A program made the position numbers and the translations under genes. 64,000 bases of DNA, taken from the NCBI GenBank assembly GCA_027308685.1, contig DAIDEE010000006.1, forward strand, positions 62,001-126,000, given 5' to 3'. Below, one piece after another: positions 16,631 to 26,580 of the stretch (its first letter is position 1; every line of letters begins with the position of its first letter). The notes beneath the pieces were generated by a model, which saw nothing but the letters and a program-made list of their open reading frames with translations, did not search any database and had not been told where the DNA came from. Source of the stretch: Acidocella sp. Lineage in GTDB: Bacteria > Pseudomonadota > Alphaproteobacteria > Acetobacterales > Acetobacteraceae.

Positions 16631-18997
16631 TCAGCTACGCAACAATGCGTCGGCGCAGGCATCGAGAATGGCGGCGGCATCGATTTCGTATTCGGCATAT
16701 AAATCCGCCACATCGCCGGACTGGCCAAAATGGTCTGGCCCCAGGGCCATGATGATTTGCCCCCGCACGCCGCCCAGCCAGGCATGGGCGGCGGGGTGGC
16801 CGTCCAGGACGCTGACGATGGCGGCGTTACGCGCCAAAGGTGCCAGTATTTGCTCAATGTGTGATGTCGCACCGCCATCGCCCAACCGCCGCGCCCGTTG
16901 CGCCTCACGCCAACCTGCATAGAGCCGGTCTGGACTGGTGATCGCCAATAATCCAGCGCCAGGTTCCTCCTCCTGTAATTGCGCAAAAGCCAGCTCGGCC
17001 TCTCCCGCAACCGCCCCTTGGTAGGCGATTACGATCTTGGCCCCAGGTGCGGGTGGCACAACCCAATGGGCACCCGCGATCACATGCGCTTTATCCACAC
17101 TGCGCGTCGGCTGGGTTAAAATCTGGGTGGACAGCCGCAGCCACACTGCCGAGCCTTCTGGTCTTTGCATCCAGTCAAACGCATGGCGCAGTAATATTGC
17201 TAATTCGTCGCAGTAGGCTGGCTCGTAGCTCGCCAGCCGGTCCTGCACGATGGCCAGCAGCGGCGTGTTGGTCGATTGATGCTGCCCGCCCTCTGGCGCC
17301 AGCGTGATGCCTGAAGGTGTGCCCACCAGCAAAAACCGCGCATCCTGGTAGCAGGCGTAAAACAGCGCATCGTGGCCGCGGTTCACAAACGGGTCGTACA
17401 CAGTGCCTACTGGCAGCAGCCGTGCGCCGTTCAGGTCATGGCTCATGCCCGCAGCACCGAGCAGCAGGAACAAGTTTTGTTCCGCGATTCCTAGTTCAAT
17501 ATGCTGGCCCCTCGGGTTGGTGCCCCAACGCTGGGCGCTGGCCAGTTTGCCGTCGCGGAACACGTCATCACGGGTGTGCCGGTCAAATACCCCACGCCGG
17601 TTGATCCATGGGCCAAGGTTGGTGGACACCGCCACATCCGGGCTCATGGTGACGATGTGCTTGGACATCACAGCACTCTCGCCCTGGCCACGGCCGATTT
17701 CGGATAAAATTTCACCAAACCCAGCCTGCGTGCTCATTCGCCGGCCAGTGAATTTCGGCTGCGGCAAAATTTCGGGCACAGGAATCATCGCGGCGTCCAT
17801 CCGCCGGCCATGCGGGGTCAGGGGGGAGGCAAAAGCCACGCCTGACACAAACCGCGCAACAGCGTTCGGCTGCGCCACCCCTTCCCAAGGCTCCCACTCA
17901 TGGCCTGGGCGCACATTCATATGGGTGCGGAACTCATTCATCTGGTCAACCGTCATCATCCCGGCATGGTTATCCTTATGCCCGGCGAACGGCAGGCCCA
18001 TGCCTTTAATGGTATAGGCCAAAAAGCAGGTTGGCTGGTCGCTTTTGGTGGCGGCCCGGAACGCCTCGGTTAGTGCTTCCAGGTCATGTCCGGCCAGATT
18101 GGTCATTAAGCTGCCCAGTTCAGCATCGCTCAGCGGGTCGATAATCGCCCGCACGCCGCGCGATTTTGCCATGTCCGCCAAAATCGCCTGGCGCCAGGCC
18201 GCGCCACCTTGGAAGGTAAGCGCCGAGTAGGTGGAGTTAGGGCATTCATCAATCCAGCCCCGCAGCGATGACCCTCCCGGCCGCGCAAACGCCGCTTCCA
18301 GCTGTTTGCCGTATTTCAATTGGACCACCCGCCAGCCCATGTCCTTGAACAGCCCCTCAAATCGGCCGAACAGCCGGTCCGGCATCACGCTGTCCAGGCT
18401 TTGGCGGTTGTAATCGACCACCCACCAAACATCGCGCACATCGTGCTTCCAGCCCTCCAACAGGGCCTCGTATATATTGCCTTCATCGAGTTCGGCATCA
18501 CCGGCGATGGCGATATGCCGGGCGCGAGGGCTGACTGGGTCCACCATGCTGTGCGCCCGCACGAAGTCCTGCATCATCGAGGCAAAGCTGGTGAGCGCTA
18601 CACCCAACCCAACCGAGCCAGTAGAAAAATCGATCTCGGTGCCATCCTTGGCGCGGGACGGGTAAGCCTGTGCGCCGCCGAATTGCCGTAACCCGGCCAT
18701 TTTTTCGACGGTCTGGCGTCCCAGCAGATAATTGATGGCGTGCAGCACCGGTCCAGCGTGGGGTTTCACCGCCACCCGGTCCTGCGGCCGAAGCGTGTCA
18801 AAATACAATGCCGTCATGATCGAGGTCACCGACGCGCAGGATGCCTGATGCCCGCCTACCTTCATGCCATCCCGGTTGGGGCGTAAATGGTTGGCGTTAT
18901 GGATCATCCAGGCTGACAGCCAGAGTAGTTTACGCTCAATGGCGGCCATCGCCGCCAGTGCGTCGAGTTCAGATTTTATCGGACGTATCTCGTTCAT
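16631..18997 (-). CDS. AceE-like / transketolase-family ThDP enzyme
   Basis: This 788-residue thiamine-diphosphate enzyme is arranged like the homodimeric pyruvate dehydrogenase E1 (AceE). GGHQASCASV (about residues 48-57) corresponds to the AceE GGHMASF region. The ThDP motif reads GDAELDEGN (166-174) with the closing Asn at 198, and a transketolase-type pyrimidine domain follows (GIAEQNLFLLLGAAG). No E2 or E3 gene is nearby, and it is shorter than the roughly 890-residue AceE. It could be a 2-oxo acid dehydrogenase E1, a transketolase or another ketol-transfer enzyme; the family is clear, the reaction is not. Confidence 0.75.
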   Translation of the reverse strand: MNEIRPIKSELDALAAMAAIERKLLWLSAWMIHNANHLRPNRDGMKVGGHQASCASVTSIMTALYFDTLRPQDRVAVKPHAGPVLHAINYLLGRQTVEKMAGLRQFGGAQAYPSRAKDGTEIDFSTGSVGLGVALTSFASMMQDFVRAHSMVDPVSPRARHIAIAGDAELDEGNIYEALLEGWKHDVRDVWWVVDYNRQSLDSVMPDRLFGRFEGLFKDMGWRVVQLKYGKQLEAAFARPGGSSLRGWIDECPNSTYSALTFQGGAAWRQAILADMAKSRGVRAIIDPLSDAELGSLMTNLAGHDLEALTEAFRAATKSDQPTCFLAYTIKGMGLPFAGHKDNHAGMMTVDQMNEFRTHMNVRPGHEWEPWEGVAQPNAVARFVSGVAFASPLTPHGRRMDAAMIPVPEILPQPKFTGRRMSTQAGFGEILSEIGRGQGESAVMSKHIVTMSPDVAVSTNLGPWINRRGVFDRHTRDDVFRDGKLASAQRWGTNPRGQHIELGIAEQNLFLLLGAAGMSHDLNGARLLPVGTVYDPFVNRGHDALFYACYQDARFLLVGTPSGITLAPEGGQHQSTNTPLLAIVQDRLASYEPAYCDELAILLRHAFDWMQRPEGSAVWLRLSTQILTQPTRSVDKAHVIAGAHWVVPPAPGAKIVIAYQGAVAGEAELAFAQLQEEEPGAGLLAITSPDRLYAGWREAQRARRLGDGGATSHIEQILAPLARNAAIVSVLDGHPAAHAWLGGVRGQIIMALGPDHFGQSGDVADLYAEYEIDAAAILDACADALLRS

Positions 18998-19085
18998 ACG
19001 CCAAACCTAGCAAGGTTCTGCTCCGAAGGGCAGAGGTAACAATCACGGCCTGCACCAGAAACAAGCCCTGGCGCAGGTAACGATT

Positions 19086-19364
19086 TTACCAGCTCATTGA
19101 GTTCAAAAAAACTTTGGCGATGATTCCGCCGATGATGGCGATCAGCACAAACAGATTGCCGTCCTGAACCCATTCATAGCCGTGCGGGGCTGACGCAGGT
19201 GGCAGCGGTCCCATCGCATGGTCCTCGGTCATAGTAGGCTGCTGTGGGGCAGGGCGCTGGGAGGGTTGTGCGTGTTGCTGATCCTGCTGTGCCATCGCGA
19301 CGGGGGCAGCCAGCTTCAAAAGTGCAATGCCAGAGGCAATAGATGTTTTTCGTTAATTTTTCAT
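19086..19364 (-). pseudogene. RcnB-like small protein with a disrupted start
   Basis: The C-terminal part (HGYEWVQDGNLFVLIAIIGG) closely matches the neighbouring RcnB-like protein (GYEWVQDGRSFVLLNIGNGY), so the two are paralogues. The only usable in-frame start is a TTG at 19319 that gives a poor signal peptide. An ATG at 19364, with an AGGAC-like site before it, is out of frame by an indel in the following A run; with two fewer As it would give a normal signal peptide running through TSIASGIALLKLAAPVAMA. This is most likely a frameshifted gene, although translation from a weak start is possible. Confidence 0.5.
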
Positions 19365-19435
19365 GTCGGGGTCCTGTGGTTCTGGTTTTTTATCGGCGCG
19401 ACTGAAATTTGCCGTAACGGCTTGGGGGAGGCGTG

Positions 19436-19774
19436 TTAGTAAACCACCACATTGGCGATATAGCCGTTACCGATATTCAACAGTACGAAACTACGGCCGT
19501 CTTGGACCCACTCATAGCCGTAGGGCGGTTCATGTAGGTGATGATAACGCCAGTTAACGACGTGGCGCTCTCCATAAAACCTATCCCCATGATGCCAGTG
19601 ATGGTCATGGTTTTGCGGTCCGCCATGGTTATCCCCGTGGTCGTCATGATGCTCGTAAGGCTGCTGATACGGTTGTTGGTAGGACTGTTGGTAGGGCTGC
19701 GCCAGCGCGGCGGTCGACCCAACCGAGACCACTAGAAACCCAGCCCCTAGTGTTGTTGCGATAAAATGTTTCAT
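19436..19774 (-). CDS. RcnB-family periplasmic protein, histidine rich
   Basis: The 112-residue product starts at the ATG at 19774 (MKHFIATTLG). It has a signal peptide to about ALAQ, then a repetitive PYQQ stretch and a very His/Asp-rich segment (HHDDHGDNHGG), and ends with the RcnB-type module GYEWVQDGRSFVLLNI. RcnB proteins are small periplasmic factors linked to nickel/cobalt homeostasis in E. coli. The His-rich part could bind metal. The downstream paralogue appears inactivated. Confidence 0.7.
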   Translation of the reverse strand: MKHFIATTLGAGFLVVSVGSTAALAQPYQQSYQQPYQQPYEHHDDHGDNHGGPQNHDHHWHHGDRFYGERHVVNWRYHHLHEPPYGYEWVQDGRSFVLLNIGNGYIANVVVY

Positions 19775-20021
19775 CAAGATCTTCCTTGTCGATACCCCTG
19801 TATAGGCACCCAAAAAGGGCAGGATCATGGGCCTATTGTGGTTGCATTACACGGAATTGTAATAATCCGTTGCGAATGCCTGTTTGCTGCGGGGTCGGCG
19901 ACGGATTTGCTCGGAATTCGCAGATTTTCATCCAGCAACCTGACTGCTCCTTAATATATATCCCATGTTCAAGTGGCTGCATTACTGCCAAGGTCCGGCA
20001 AACGCCCTTAGAAAGACCAGC

Positions 20022-21134
20022 ATGGACACGATTTTTTTCAATACCGACGACACTGCCGCGGTTCCCCCGCCGATCTCAGAAATGGACATTGACACCCGCA
20101 AGGTCAAAATCCATCCGGATCATTGGTATCCCGTGGCCTGGTCTCGGGAGGTCAAGGCTGGCAAAACCCATGCGGTTAAATTCGCCGGTAGCCCTATTGT
20201 GCTGGTGCGGCCAAAGGAAGGTAAGGTTTTTGCTTTGGCCAACCGCTGCGCCCACCGGCAGGTGCCGCTCGACGCTGGGGTGGTCTCAGGTTGTGCGGTG
20301 CGGTGCGGTTATCATGGCTGGACCTATAACAGCTCGGGCAAATGTGTCGACGTGCCCTACCTGGGCAAAGGCAAAATGCCGAATGGAGTCCGCGCTTACC
20401 CGTGCCGCGAAGAAGCAGGGTTGATTTTCATCTTTCCAGGCAACCCTGAAAAAGCCGAAGGCCGTTTCCCTAATCTCGGCGGCGCGGCCAATCCGGACTA
20501 TAAAACGCGCCGTTTTGGCCGCGAGGTCGCGTGCCATTACAGCTTCATGCACGAAAATTTGATGGATATGAATCATCAGTTCCTGCATCGCAAACAAATG
20601 GGGCAGATCCGTCCGCGCTACTTGGGGCGGACCCTGGGCGAAGATTGGCTGGAAGTGCAATATACATTCGCCCGTACCGGCGGAAAGCAGCCACTGGGTG
20701 AAGCGGCAGTGTTCGGGGGGCGTCGCGGTGATGCCAATGATAAAGATGTTATGACCATTCGCACCGAATACCCCTATCAAACCCTCAGTATTCTGCCCGC
20801 AGGCGATGAGGCGCCTGTGATGGACCTTTGGATTGTTTACGTGCCGCTGGATACGGAGCAGCGCACCATTCGTACGTTCGGGCTGCTATCAATCCATAAG
20901 CCTAAGGGTATTTTGGGTAAAACCCTTCTTAATGTCGGCTGGCCTTTCCTGATCCGTTTCACCGAAAATATTTTCCGGGAAGACCGTGCGATCGTGGAGG
21001 CCGAGCAGGCGGCCCACGATGCGCAGGGGGCTAATCTTAACCAGGAAGTATTCCCGGTCATCCGCGAGCTCACGGGTCTGCTCGGGCGTTGCGGCGACGG
21101 CGAGTATCTCAGAGAATCACCGAAGATCTGTTAA
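20022..21134 (+). CDS. Rieske-type aromatic-ring-hydroxylating oxygenase, alpha subunit
   Basis: The product of about 370 residues uses the ATG at 20022; an upstream ATG at 19965 adds 19 doubtful residues. It has a Rieske [2Fe-2S] site with C76, H78, C95 and H98 (CAHRQ and CGYHGW) and a mononuclear iron site in the ENLMDMNHQFLH segment. The size and layout match three- or two-component oxygenases such as vanillate demethylase oxygenase. No reductase or ferredoxin gene is adjacent, so the substrate and electron donor are unknown. Confidence 0.85.
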   Translation: MDTIFFNTDDTAAVPPPISEMDIDTRKVKIHPDHWYPVAWSREVKAGKTHAVKFAGSPIVLVRPKEGKVFALANRCAHRQVPLDAGVVSGCAVRCGYHGWTYNSSGKCVDVPYLGKGKMPNGVRAYPCREEAGLIFIFPGNPEKAEGRFPNLGGAANPDYKTRRFGREVACHYSFMHENLMDMNHQFLHRKQMGQIRPRYLGRTLGEDWLEVQYTFARTGGKQPLGEAAVFGGRRGDANDKDVMTIRTEYPYQTLSILPAGDEAPVMDLWIVYVPLDTEQRTIRTFGLLSIHKPKGILGKTLLNVGWPFLIRFTENIFREDRAIVEAEQAAHDAQGANLNQEVFPVIRELTGLLGRCGDGEYLRESPKIC

Positions 21135-21157
21135 GTCGTGCGATTGACCTGGAAGTG

Positions 21158-23143
21158 TCATTTTGCCGGTGCGGGAGGTTCGTGATTTAGCGCCGTCACA
21201 GCATCGGCGCAGGCATTTTTGTCGCCAAGCCCTAATCTGATGGTTGGCAATAATGCCAGCGGCGGGAACAAAAGCCCTAGCCCCACTGCACTGCCGGCGC
21301 GCAATACCAATGGTCCCGCCGCCGGCAGCATACTGGGGTGCTTGAGCGTACCGCTGATATTGATTGGCGAAGACAGTGAGCCGATGGAAAAATGCGTGGC
21401 CTGTGTGCGAAGCTCCATATCCAACGTCTCATTGGTTAAATTCGCTGACCCGGAGCCGAGAATATTCGCATCCGGCGTTGCGATCAGTAGCGCGTCAGTT
21501 TTCAACTGTCCGTTGGTCAAGGTGAACCCAGAGACCAGGCATTTTATTTTTGTTTTGTTGGGAATCCCCAGGGCAGACAGCACTGCATCCCCCATCTGGA
21601 GCCCGGCCAAGTCGACCATCAATGCACTTATATCGCCGCCTTGGTTCATAAATAAACTCATGTGGCCATAACCATGCCCCAGTATCTGTGCCATGGAGTT
21701 TCCGGTTGCTGTCAGGTGTGCCGTGCCACCCACCACACCGTCACCCGCAAAGCTGTGGGTTGCCGCCATAACACGAGCTAGCGGAATTTTTCGGAAATCT
21801 ACATCCGCCTGGGTATGTAACACCCCGCCTACCGGATTAAGGTCGATATTGCTGGCAATTGTTCCAGAGCCCACGGCGAAATTCAATGGGTGCATCGTAA
21901 TCCTGCCATTTTCAATGGAAAGATTCACAATGACATTATCCATAGGAACGTCTTTGTTAATGATTTTGGCACCTTTGTACGTCAGCTCGATATTTGCAGC
22001 GTTGATCTCTGGTAAATTGATCGGCGTATTTGGCAGTAATTTAGGATTGGCATTGGCGCGCATTTCTTCGGCTCGTGTTGCAGCATTCTCACCTAGTGTT
22101 TGGGTGGTACCTGGCTCGGCACCAAGGAACCCAGCTAAATCAGTGAGATCAACGCGCCGTGACGCGAGTGTCGCGGTAATCAGCCTGCGGCTGCCATCGC
22201 GCGGTGTGGTCTCTGAGATGCTTCCTTCAAGATCGCTGGACCCTACTCGTCCTTCAAAATTCTCGAATTGAAAGGCGTTTTTGCTATAATTGAGCCGGCC
22301 TGTGATGGCGTAGGGCGGCGTCGCCGGAATTGGTATGCCCGTCAACTGGTATAAATTAGACATACTCTGACCGGAAAACGATAGTTTCAAGTTGGCGCCG
22401 CTGAAGTTTAGCGGATTGGTGGTTGTGCCGACGAGGCTGGCGACAGTCGTACCATTTTGGATGTGGAGATTGATGGGGTATGGGTTTGACGGGTCACGAA
22501 GCGACAACAAACTGCCACCGATAAACTTGGCGGTGATCGGTTGACCACTATAAGTGCCATGCGCCGTGACCATAATTTCATTTTTGATAGAACTGGTTTG
22601 CGAATTTTGCGTTGCAATCGTCATCGTAAAATTCGTCTTGAGCTTCGGTATATCCACTGTGGCGCTACCATTCACAATGATCAAATCGCCAATTTGTACA
22701 GGCTGTGCCGTTGAATTGCCGCTGTTTGCAATGTCCAGCGCGTAGTTGGTGTCGCCATTTGGTAACTGGCGGACGGCGGCGAAAGGTTGGTCAACTTCAA
22801 TGAATGGCAAAACAACCATTCCCTGCGAGATGTAGGCCATGATATCGGCATCGACGAGCAGCCTGTCAGCGGTGCCTAACGGTTTTATTGCCCCGAAGCC
22901 TTTGGGATTAGCGATGGTCACTCCCTCGGCGGTAATCTCGGTGATGCCGCCGAGACGCACCTTTAAGTGCTGGATTGTCACCTGTCGCCCGATCGTTGCA
23001 GATGCTTGGGATTCGACAAACGGGATGAACCAATCCCAGCGCCAAGTTAAAATCAATGTCATCAGCAAAAACAGCACGTACGCAATAGTCTGCGCCTCAA
23101 CGCTATCTCGTGGTCTGGGTGCCGGTTCGGAGTTGTTCGACAT
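21158..23143 (-). CDS. AsmA-family envelope protein
   Basis: This 661-residue protein has one N-terminal membrane segment (about residues 24-44). A long beta-rich periplasmic part follows, ending in an AsmA C-terminal-like domain with the repeated LxxxGxxxGTAHLTATGNS pattern, then a hydrophobic glycine-rich tail (VGLGLLFPPLALLP). The family of AsmA/TamB-like bridge proteins is associated with lipid transport and outer membrane homeostasis. It converges on the Rieske gene. The IS4 element begins 128 bases upstream of its start. Confidence 0.85.
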   Translation of the reverse strand: MSNNSEPAPRPRDSVEAQTIAYVLFLLMTLILTWRWDWFIPFVESQASATIGRQVTIQHLKVRLGGITEITAEGVTIANPKGFGAIKPLGTADRLLVDADIMAYISQGMVVLPFIEVDQPFAAVRQLPNGDTNYALDIANSGNSTAQPVQIGDLIIVNGSATVDIPKLKTNFTMTIATQNSQTSSIKNEIMVTAHGTYSGQPITAKFIGGSLLSLRDPSNPYPINLHIQNGTTVASLVGTTTNPLNFSGANLKLSFSGQSMSNLYQLTGIPIPATPPYAITGRLNYSKNAFQFENFEGRVGSSDLEGSISETTPRDGSRRLITATLASRRVDLTDLAGFLGAEPGTTQTLGENAATRAEEMRANANPKLLPNTPINLPEINAANIELTYKGAKIINKDVPMDNVIVNLSIENGRITMHPLNFAVGSGTIASNIDLNPVGGVLHTQADVDFRKIPLARVMAATHSFAGDGVVGGTAHLTATGNSMAQILGHGYGHMSLFMNQGGDISALMVDLAGLQMGDAVLSALGIPNKTKIKCLVSGFTLTNGQLKTDALLIATPDANILGSGSANLTNETLDMELRTQATHFSIGSLSSPINISGTLKHPSMLPAAGPLVLRAGSAVGLGLLFPPLALLPTIRLGLGDKNACADAVTALNHEPPAPAK

Positions 23144-23271
23144 ACTAAGCCTTCACGTCGTTATCGACCCTATCGAATTGGGTAGCGGCACCGGCATAAC
23201 AATCAAAACTACCGTAATCTGTCCGCGTTTTAACGCGCCCGGAATATATGGGGCATACCCCTCCGGTATGA

Positions 23272-24679
23272 CTTTCAATTACCCACAAGTTGCATACCGA
23301 TCGTCACGCCGAGTTTGATATCCGTCATGCGTGAGAGCCCGCGCCACATGACGGTATTGCCAGGAGGAGGATCAGTGGCGCGTGCGAGATAGCCTCCGAG
23401 CTGAGCAATTTTGGTCAGATACTGCCCGAGCGTCTTTCGGCGATGTCGGATTTTGTCTTTCACGAGCCGATCCAGCAAACCGATCCCGGTTTCATCCAAT
23501 GCGAGTGTCGGCCGTGCCTCCGGGGCAGAGCGGTTTAGCATTGTGATCCAGAAGATCCGCCAACTGATGATGCAAAAGACAGCGATCAAATTTGTCAGCC
23601 GCTGCGCTGTCCGGAGTTTTGACTCCTCCGCTTTGCACCCGGATTTGAGGATTTTATGGAACACCGCAATTTTCTAGCGCATTGCATACCATTGGAGTTT
23701 TTCGATGGCATCCTTGCGGGACCGCACAGGTAAATACGTGATCAACTTCCAATGAATTTTCTTCCGATGCTTCGGGCTCCCGCGTTCCTCCGCGTGGATC
23801 ACCGTTAACGATAATGCCGGGTATCGCTTTTGTTTGCCAATTGGTGGCAGGACTTGGATTTTGCGATACCTGATCTCCAGCACGGCTTAGTCCGGATCAC
23901 CCTTGCTGTCACGGACCTCAATGCGATGCAGCCCTTTCACTGTCACTTCATCCATCTCATCTGCGATCGTGTGATTGCCTTTTCCTGCCAGGCGATTGAC
24001 ACAAGTTCTGATCAGGAAAAGCGTGCCGATTACATGGGCCGTGCAAAAGAGTTCGTAGATGTCGCTTTCGCGATCACCAATATGGACGCACCGTCCAGGA
24101 TCACCGAAAAATGCTGTGGATTGCTTCAGGTTCTCCAGCCACCGGAGGCAGCCCATCACTCGTGATTGCAAGGCTCGAATGCATCAGAATGCCGCAAACC
24201 GTGTGCGACCGCAGGCGCCCGGCCTTGTCGCGGCCGCTATTTACGCTCTTCTTGATGCCGATGGCCTCAGAAGACTCTCGTTGATAAACAAATTCTGTTG
24301 TATCGTGGAGCATGAAAACCAAGTCGTCGGTCGCCCCTACGCGCTCACAGGTCGACTGAAAATGTCCGGCCAGAATATCTGCCTCGCTGACACGGTCATT
24401 GGAGAAAAAGCGATAGGCGGCCTTCGTGTTGGCCCAATCCTGGCAGACTAGCGGAATGCTTTGCCCCACAGAACCTCCCATCCGCGCGATCAGCTTGCGG
24501 AACCGCCCTTTCAGACGCTCGTCAGCAAAATGACACCCCGCAATCTCGCGGTCAAACCAGCCAACCTCATTCTCGTCCATCGCACCGCTCCCGTTTCGGT
24601 GCCCGACAAAGAATCACACGCAATTCGCGCCGGGCAATAGCCTCGATTCAAAAAGCCGAGATTTGTGGGTAATTGAAAG
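23272..24679 (-). mobile_element. Degenerate IS4-family insertion sequence with terminal inverted repeats
   Basis: The ends are 19-bp inverted repeats: 23272-23290 reads CTTTCAATTACCCACAAGT and the complement of 24661-24679 differs at one position. They resemble the Tn5/IS50 end, with the shared ACAAGT tail. The element is about 1.4 kb. The nine bases on each flank (23263-23271 and 24680-24688) do not match, so no target duplication remains. The single transposase gene within is broken. Confidence 0.85.
23275..24580 (-). pseudogene. IS4-family transposase, multiply disrupted
   Basis: The N-terminal fragment (from 24580) has the Tn5-type DNA-binding region (WFDREIAGCHFADERL, then KAAYRFFSND). 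The next fragment has the DDE segment GDRESDIYELF, and the last has FHKILKSGCKAEESKL from the YREK region. Damage visible by translation: a deletion or frameshift near 24165, a TAA after DSKGDPD, and a TAG where a Trp should follow WYAMR. Just after that, KIAVFHK stands where KIEVFHK is expected, so the catalytic Glu seems lost. It cannot encode an active transposase. Confidence 0.88.
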
Positions 24680-24689
24680 ATTCACCAGA

Positions 24690-24866
24690 TGAATACCTCG
24701 AACACGATCTCCGCTGAAAATAATCACGCTTAATCCAAATACGGCACAGGCCTACCCCAAAATATTGCGTCAGGTGACAACCAAACATGCTGGACTGGCC
24801 AGCCTTTACTCGGTTGCGCTGGTTGAGGGTTTGGTGAAGCCTGACGATCTGATCATGCTTGACTAA
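24690..24866 (+). pseudogene. 3' stub of an unidentified truncated gene
   Basis: Right of the IS end an open frame runs to a TAA at 24864-24866 and encodes about 58 residues, including KHAGLASLYSVALVEGLVKP near the end. The composition and regular hydrophobic pattern look like a real C-terminus, and the frame has no start codon of its own. The likely explanation is the surviving end of a gene cut away when the IS arrived or decayed. I cannot name the family. Confidence 0.35.
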
Positions 24867-24915
24867 CGTTAAACCCCAAGTCGCCTGAAACATTGCGATG
24901 TTAAAGCTGATTTAT

Positions 24916-26580
24916 CTATGCCATGCTTGGCAAGTCGAGACCAAATTTACGAGCACAATTTTTGGCTATATCGTAACCAGCATCGGCGTGACGCATAACG
25001 CCGGTGCCAGGATCGTTCCAGAGTACGTTGGCGAGACGCTGTGCGGCTTCTGGTGTGCCGTCAGCGCATATTACCATACCTGAGTGTTGCGAGAACCCCA
25101 TGCCCACACCACCCCCATGATGCAGAGAGACCCATGTAGCACCGGAAGCGCAGTTAAGCAGTGCGTTCAGCAATGGCCAATCTGAAACGGCATCAGAGCC
25201 ATCAAGCATGGCTTCAGTTTCGCGATTGGGCGAGGCAACAGAACCAGAATCCAAATGGTCACGGCCAATCACCACCGGGGCTGTCAGTTCACCGCTAGCC
25301 ACCATCTCGTTGAAGGCGAGGCCAAGCCGATGGCGGTCGCCAAGCCCCACCCAGCAGATGCGCGCCGGCAGACCCTGAAAGCTAATTTTAGCGCGTGCCA
25401 TGTCCAGCCAATGGTGCAAATGCTTGTCGTGCGGCAAGAGTTCTTTTACTTTAGCATCTGTTTTGTAAATATCGTCGGGATTGCCTGAAAGTGCAGCCCA
25501 CCGGAACGGGCCGATACCGCGGCAAAATAGCGGACGGATGTAGGTCGGCACGAAGCCCGGAAAATCGAAGGCATTCTCCACCCCCTGTTCCTTGGCAACT
25601 TGTCGAATGTTATTGCCGTAATCAAATGTTGGAACACCCATTTTTGCGAACGTCAGCATGTCGCGCACATGCTCGGCCATGCTAGCCCGCGCCGCAGCTT
25701 CAACGGCTTTTGGCTCGCTGGCGCGCCGCTCAATCCACGCCGCGACACTCCAGCCCTTCGGCAAATAGCCGTTTATTGGGTCGTGGGCTGAGGTTTGATC
25801 GGTGAGGGCGTCAGGGCGGATACCACGGCGTAGTAACTCCGGAAGGATTTCCGCGATATTTCCGAGCAGAGCAACAGATATGGGCTTTTTCTCGGCCACC
25901 GCGCGATTGATAATGGCTAGGGATTCATCAAGCGTGTCGGCTCTTACATCAACATATCGGGTTTTAAGCCGCATCTCGATCCGGCTGTCCTGACACTCAA
26001 CAGCGAGGCAACTAGCACCTGCCATGGTGGCGGCCAGAGTTTGCGCACCGCCCATACCACCCAACCCCGCGGTTAATATCCAGCGGCCAGAGAGGTCGTT
26101 GTTGTAATGCTGACGGCCCATTTCCACGAAAGTCTCGTATGTGCCTTGAACGATTCCTTGCGTACCAATATAGATCCATGAACCCGCTGTCATTTGGCCG
26201 TACATCATCAAACCCTTACGGTCGAGTTCATTGAAATGCTGCCAGGTTGCCCAATGTGGCACTAGGTTGGAGTTTGCAAGCAATACACGCGGCGCGTTTT
26301 CATGGGTGCGGAACACGCCGACCGGTTTGCCGGATTGAATCAGCAAGGTCTGATCTGCTTCCAAGCGGCGTAATGTTTCAACAATGCGGTCAAACGAATT
26401 CCAGTCGCGGGCTGCGCGTCCAATACCGCCATAAACCACCAGTTCTTCAGGGCGTTCAGCCACCATTGGGTCGAGGTTGTTCATTAGCATTCGCAAGGGC
26501 GCTTCCGTCTGCCAAGATTTTGCTGAAAGTTGATTACCATGCGGTGCGCGAATTATGCGGGCGTTATCCAGACGGTTCAT
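24916..26580 (-). CDS. hutU: Urocanate hydratase
   Basis: The 554-residue enzyme of the urocanase family has the NAD-binding glycine cluster (GLGGMGGAQ, near residue 170) and the C-terminal [15 protein letters not shown] segment. It hydrates urocanate to imidazolone propionate, the second step of histidine degradation. It is the last gene of the hutI-H-G-U operon, and its ATG overlaps the hutG stop (ATGA at 26577-26580). The length is normal. Confidence 0.97.
   Translation of the reverse strand: MNRLDNARIIRAPHGNQLSAKSWQTEAPLRMLMNNLDPMVAERPEELVVYGGIGRAARDWNSFDRIVETLRRLEADQTLLIQSGKPVGVFRTHENAPRVLLANSNLVPHWATWQHFNELDRKGLMMYGQMTAGSWIYIGTQGIVQGTYETFVEMGRQHYNNDLSGRWILTAGLGGMGGAQTLAATMAGASCLAVECQDSRIEMRLKTRYVDVRADTLDESLAIINRAVAEKKPISVALLGNIAEILPELLRRGIRPDALTDQTSAHDPINGYLPKGWSVAAWIERRASEPKAVEAAARASMAEHVRDMLTFAKMGVPTFDYGNNIRQVAKEQGVENAFDFPGFVPTYIRPLFCRGIGPFRWAALSGNPDDIYKTDAKVKELLPHDKHLHHWLDMARAKISFQGLPARICWVGLGDRHRLGLAFNEMVASGELTAPVVIGRDHLDSGSVASPNRETEAMLDGSDAVSDWPLLNALLNCASGATWVSLHHGGGVGMGFSQHSGMVICADGTPEAAQRLANVLWNDPGTGVMRHADAGYDIAKNCARKFGLDLPSMA

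Noticed and set aside
19786-20424. A 212-codon plus-strand frame overlapping the Rieske oxygenase start
   Set aside because: It overlaps the Rieske gene in another frame, lacks a recognisable domain and has arginine/tryptophan-rich composition typical of a shadow frame.
23263-24688. Target-site duplication of the IS4-family element
   Set aside because: The nine bases on each side (CCGGTATGA and ATTCACCAG) do not match, so no duplication can be claimed.
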